NCBI GenBank assembly: GCA_965371325.1
Contig: CBDUXZ010000051.1
Location: 1 to 9,064, forward strand
Length of the DNA: 9,064 nt
Direction of reading: 5' to 3'
Origin: CBDUXZ01 sp965371325 [NCBI: uncultured bacterium]
Lineage (GTDB): Bacteria > JAUYMQ01
The notes beneath the pieces are model-generated. The model saw only the letters and a program-made list of their open reading frames with translations. It did no database searches and was not told the origin of the DNA. The translations under genes were made by a program, and so were the position numbers. Shown piece after piece: positions 6,449-9,064 of the stretch (position 1 is its first letter; the number at the start of each line of letters is the position of its first letter).

Positions 6449-7138
6449 TCAGCCCTCAGATGGGGGCAGGTTCAAAACGTCTGGATATTGGATCTGGTTC
6501 TTCCTTCGGCCCAGGTTGTAGGCGTCTTCGATCGAAAGCAGGAAGGTTCCCTTGTTTTCCGAGACCCACTGGCCTCCCGTCTCGGGCGAGGGAAAGAAAT
6601 AGATGTAGTGACAGAAGTTCGACACGATGTTCTCGATAATGCTCGTCGCGTCCGTCGTGAGAAACGACGTGACCGCGTCGCTTGGATCCAGCTCCTTCAC
6701 GCCATCGGGCTCCACCGTCAGGCGGATCTTGGACCCGGTCACGGGACAGGTGGATTGCACGCGCGCCGGCTTTCCGAGGATGTCCGGGATGAAGAGGGTA
6801 TCCCAGCTGCACCACGTGTAAAGGCGGATGCCCTCCACGTCCATGGCATGTGAGGTCGGCTTGAGCGACAGCCCCCAGAACGCGACAACCCGGCCCCCAT
6901 CGTCGCAAAAGACCCCGGGCCTTCGACCCAGCGTTTCCTCCACCTTCTCGACGGGCGATTGGAGCTTCGCGCTCAGCTCGGCGGGGGAGATCGGGTTTCC
7001 GCGTGCCAGCAGCCGCGTGAGCATCACGGCGAAACGCTGATCCTCCGGGAACATCTTCGGGAAGAGCGGGGAGAGCGCACCCTCCAGCTCATCCAAATCC
7101 TGCGCCTTCAGGTTCATGTAGTTTTCTTCCGTTTTCAT
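6449..7138 (-). CDS. merB: Organomercurial (alkylmercury) lyase
   Basis: MerB cleaves the carbon-mercury bond of compounds such as methyl- or phenylmercury by protonolysis, giving Hg(II) and the hydrocarbon, in the cytoplasm. The 229-residue product is close to the family's usual length of about 210-220. Residues about 33-70 form the N-terminal winged-helix-like part. The catalytic set is C110 and D113 in YTWCSWDTLFIPDILG (C96/D99 of the classical R831b enzyme) and C176 in NFCHYIYFF (C159). C131 in STCPVTG matches the structural C117. The Asp form is the mercury-active type. ATG 7138 has AGGGAGG five bases upstream, preferred over the in-frame ATG at 7117. It lies 29 bases after the thioredoxin-fold gene and 13 before the membrane gene. 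No mercuric reductase (merA) is visible, so the fate of the released Hg(II) is unclear. Confidence 0.9.
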   Translation of the reverse strand: MKTEENYMNLKAQDLDELEGALSPLFPKMFPEDQRFAVMLTRLLARGNPISPAELSAKLQSPVEKVEETLGRRPGVFCDDGGRVVAFWGLSLKPTSHAMDVEGIRLYTWCSWDTLFIPDILGKPARVQSTCPVTGSKIRLTVEPDGVKELDPSDAVTSFLTTDATSIIENIVSNFCHYIYFFPSPETGGQWVSENKGTFLLSIEDAYNLGRRKNQIQYPDVLNLPPSEG

Positions 7139-7167
7139 CAGAACCTCCCTGCGGTCAGTCTGGACTC

Positions 7168-7482
7168 CTAAGGCTTCGAATGTTTTCTGCTCATGCGCTC
7201 CAGGGCCGCGACCAGCAGTTCCCGTTGTGGAACTCCGGATGCGCCGTAGGTTCGACAGGCGAGAGCAAACTGCGTGCGAAACTTCATGTCCGGGTCGATG
7301 TCAACGCCGTTCACACGCACGGTCGGAGAGCCGGGAAACCGAAGCCTCTGTGCATCTTCGTCGTCGCGGACTTCGACTTCCTCAATTTCTTCGGAGATTC
7401 CCATCTCCGACAGTACGCTCCGGGCCAAGGCAAGGGTCGCATCGAGATTAGGACACCCCTCGAAATAGAGAATTTGGATCAC
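7168..7482 (-). CDS. Thioredoxin-fold protein with single CPN cysteine, first gene of the MerB operon
   Basis: A 104-residue cytoplasmic protein of the thioredoxin-like group that often sits beside merB. Strand 1 leads into YFEGCPNLD with C10 at the position of the first CxxC cysteine. The resolving cysteine is replaced (C-P-N-L). RFPGSPTVRVNG carries the cis-proline (P53), followed by the acidic GVDIDPD. A second conserved cysteine, C76, is in LACRTYG, and GVP follows. It starts at GTG 7482, with GAGGAGG seven bases upstream. It is the first gene after the MerR-type promoter. A role in holding or passing mercury or a thiol to or from MerB is an inference from context. One Cys at the active site fits thiol binding better than disulfide exchange. 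Confidence 0.87.
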   Translation of the reverse strand: MIQILYFEGCPNLDATLALARSVLSEMGISEEIEEVEVRDDEDAQRLRFPGSPTVRVNGVDIDPDMKFRTQFALACRTYGASGVPQRELLVAALERMSRKHSKP

Positions 7483-7566
7483 GGCAAGTCCTCCTCAATC
7501 CAGCGTGTGCTTCTCATCCCCCGACGACGATGACTCAGCCGGGGACCTCGAGAAGATAGTCCGGCA

Positions 7567-7598
7567 ATCCTACACGTTGAACCCGGGTTCAATGTCAA
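7567..7598 (-). promoter_or_regulatory. MerR-family-type promoter/operator of the MerB operon
   Basis: Read leftward: TTGACA (7598-7593), a 20-base spacer, TAGGAT (7572-7567). The spacer begins with the perfect 16-bp palindrome TTGAACCCGGGTTCAA (7592-7577). A spacer of 19-20 bases with the dyad between -35 and -10 is the hallmark of promoters activated by DNA untwisting by MerR-family proteins. The expected transcription start is near 7560, giving a leader of about 78 bases before GTG 7482. The palindrome is not the classical GTAC-centred mer operator, so the regulator may be a different MerR-family member. No regulator gene is in the window. Confidence 0.7.
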
Positions 7599-7835
7599 GG
7601 ACTATTGAAGAATCGCTTTAATTACGGGTGGTTGGCTTGCGCTTTGTGACACGGTTTTCGGGGATTTCGTCGTCGCCGACACTCCTCGCAACAACGCAAA
7701 AGGGGGATCGTCCCCTGGTTCAATCGGGCGACTTGAAATGACAAACAGAACTGTGCGAGCCTACCTACAATAAAGGGAAGATTGAGGGCCCAAATCTCCT
7801 CTGCTGTAATCATATCAAGTGGGAGCCGCATAGCC
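7599..7835. other. Divergent intergenic region upstream of the patatin gene
   Basis: Together with the leader and operator (7483-7598) this makes a 353-base gap between divergent genes. TACAAT at 7766-7771 is a five-of-six -10 box facing right, but no good -35 lies 16-18 bases upstream, so it is only a candidate promoter for the cNMP/patatin gene. A 5-bp hairpin AGGGG/CCCCT sits at 7701-7716 without a T-run. I see no ORF, RNA gene or repeat of note. Confidence 0.4.
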
Positions 7836-9064
7836 ATGGATGACTCTCCGCTCTCTTCCACATCCCGGAATGTTGCAACACTTCTGAGCTCTTCCGAGCT
7901 GTTCGGCGGCCTTGACGAATCCATTCTTCGGGAATTCGAGGATCGCCTCGAGTGGGTACATCTCTCCGGCGGAGAGACGCTCATGCGCGAGGGGGACCCC
8001 GCGGATTGCTTCTATATCCTTATCAGCGGCCGGCTTCGCGTGATGGTGGAACAAGCGGGCAATAAAGAAGTGGCAGTCGGCGAAGTGGGGCGCGGTGAGG
8101 TGGTGGGAGAGATGGCTATTCTCACTGACGAGCCAAGGTCCGCCACGGTCATCGCCATTCGTGACAGCGAACTCATGATGTTTTCAAGGGAGGAATTCGA
8201 ACGCCTGCTCGAAATGCACCCGCAGGCCATGATGAGGATCGCGCGGCAGATCGTTGTCCGCCTCCGGCGAAGCATCCAGTCCAAACAAGCGCCAAGTAAG
8301 GAGTTTAGCCTTACTGTCATTCCTGCCGGGCAGGAAGCGCCGGTCACTCCCTTTATAGACGGGCTTGCCGAGGCGCTCGGCCGGCTCGGACCCACCCTCG
8401 TTCTCGACAGCAAACGGGTCGATGGACAACTGGGGCGCGGCGCCGCAAACACGCCCCAGCACGGGCCGAACAACAACAGGATTCTGAGCTGGCTGAACGA
8501 GCTGGAGGCGAAGCACCAGTACGTGATCTACCAGACGGACCCCACCTCCTCGAACTGGACGCGCCGCTGCCTCCGGCAGGCCGACCGTGTGCTCGCCGTT
8601 GGCCGCGCCGGAAGCGATCCGGGGCTGAACAAGATCGAAGAGGACATCCTGCGACATGGCGCCAGGGAGACCTTCGCCCGGGCGCATCTGATCCTCCTGC
8701 ATGAAGAGAGCGAAAAACGTCCATCTCAAACGCAGGCCTGGCTGGAGGGGCGGCAGGTCGACGGCTCCCATCACGTCCGGCTTCACTCCAATGATGATTT
8801 CAAGCGCCTCGCGCGGCTGCTCACAGGCCGGGCCTTCGGGCTGGTCCTTGGGGGCGGCGGCGCGCGGGGCCTGGCACACGTCGGCGTGATTCGCGCAATT
8901 CAGGAAGCGGGAATACCGATCGACGCGATCGGTGGAACAAGCATGGGCGCGATTATTGCGGCGAACTTTGCGATGGATTCCAACATCGACAGATCAAGAG
9001 AGATGTGCAAGTCTTCTTTCGTGGAGGCAGGGCCCCTCTTTGATTTCACTTTTCCCGCGGTTGC
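7836..9064 (+). CDS. Cyclic-nucleotide-binding/patatin-like phospholipase (NTE type), 3' part missing (right edge)
   Basis: Likely a serine lipase/lysophospholipase controlled by a cyclic nucleotide; 409 codons are present of the usual 550-600. Residues about 12-130 are a cNMP-binding domain. The phosphate-binding cassette GEMAILTDEPRSATV (91-105) keeps the ligand residues E92 and R101. A conserved middle region (about 148-330) resembles the linker of bacterial NTE/RssA-like proteins. The patatin domain starts at about 334, with the oxyanion-hole motif GGGGARG (339-345) and the nucleophile S369 in GGTSMG (366-371). The catalytic Asp of the Ser-Asp dyad lies beyond the edge. ATG 7836 has GGGAG ten bases upstream; the frame is open further up without a better start. 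It diverges from the MerB operon, with no functional link evident. Confidence 0.92.
   Translation, partial: MDDSPLSSTSRNVATLLSSSELFGGLDESILREFEDRLEWVHLSGGETLMREGDPADCFYILISGRLRVMVEQAGNKEVAVGEVGRGEVVGEMAILTDEPRSATVIAIRDSELMMFSREEFERLLEMHPQAMMRIARQIVVRLRRSIQSKQAPSKEFSLTVIPAGQEAPVTPFIDGLAEALGRLGPTLVLDSKRVDGQLGRGAANTPQHGPNNNRILSWLNELEAKHQYVIYQTDPTSSNWTRRCLRQADRVLAVGRAGSDPGLNKIEEDILRHGARETFARAHLILLHEESEKRPSQTQAWLEGRQVDGSHHVRLHSNDDFKRLARLLTGRAFGLVLGGGGARGLAHVGVIRAIQEAGIPIDAIGGTSMGAIIAANFAMDSNIDRSREMCKSSFVEAGPLFDFTFPAV

Noticed and set aside
7701-7716. AGGGG/CCCCT hairpin as a terminator or operator
   Set aside because: Only five pairs and no T-run. It also lies in a divergent gap, where no transcript is expected to end.
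8184-8879. Leftward 231-codon frame
   Set aside because: Fully antisense to the cNMP/patatin gene, whose catalytic motifs GGGGARG and GTSMG are unmistakable.

Overview
The window looks like chromosomal DNA from a GC-rich Gram-negative bacterium. Most open frames favour G or C at the third codon position. There is a Sec or lipoprotein-type signal peptide at each of two genes, an RTX-repeat exported protein, and a cyclic-nucleotide/patatin protein of the NTE type. A soil or sediment proteobacterium-like lineage (for example deltaproteobacterial/Myxococcota or an uncultured relative) is an inference only; there is no rRNA, tRNA or marker gene to fix it.

Left part (1-2616): a leftward gene for an exported protein runs off the left edge. 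It has a TTGACA-N18-TAAAAT promoter built on a palindrome. A 489-base divergent spacer holds that promoter and one possible small ORF. It is followed by a rightward 601-aa exported protein with an IPT/TIG-like domain and 37 RTX calcium-binding nonapeptides. Centre (2723-5551): three rightward units in a row. These are a class I methyltransferase with a C-terminal Trm112-like zinc ribbon, a decayed fragment of a B12-type radical SAM protein whose third cluster cysteine has become arginine, and an intact Rieske non-heme iron oxygenase alpha subunit. They look like a partly eroded metabolic or biosynthetic locus.

Right part (5663-7598): a leftward operon transcribed from a MerR-type promoter (TTGACA, 20-bp spacer filled by a perfect 16-bp palindrome, TAGGAT). 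In order it encodes a thioredoxin-fold protein with one CPN cysteine, an organomercurial lyase (MerB) with its Cys-Asp-Cys catalytic set, and a four-helix membrane protein with a cysteine-bearing tail. A further 67-75 codon open frame without a normal start codon follows. No merA, merR, merT or merP is visible, so this is a non-canonical organomercury (or related organometal) detoxification unit. Divergent from it, a rightward cNMP-binding/patatin phospholipase gene runs off the right edge.

Within the MerB operon a joint role is easy to propose: sensing by an unseen MerR-family protein, C-Hg bond cleavage by MerB, thiol handling by the thioredoxin-fold protein, and membrane passage by the four-helix protein. 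The last two roles are inferred from gene order.
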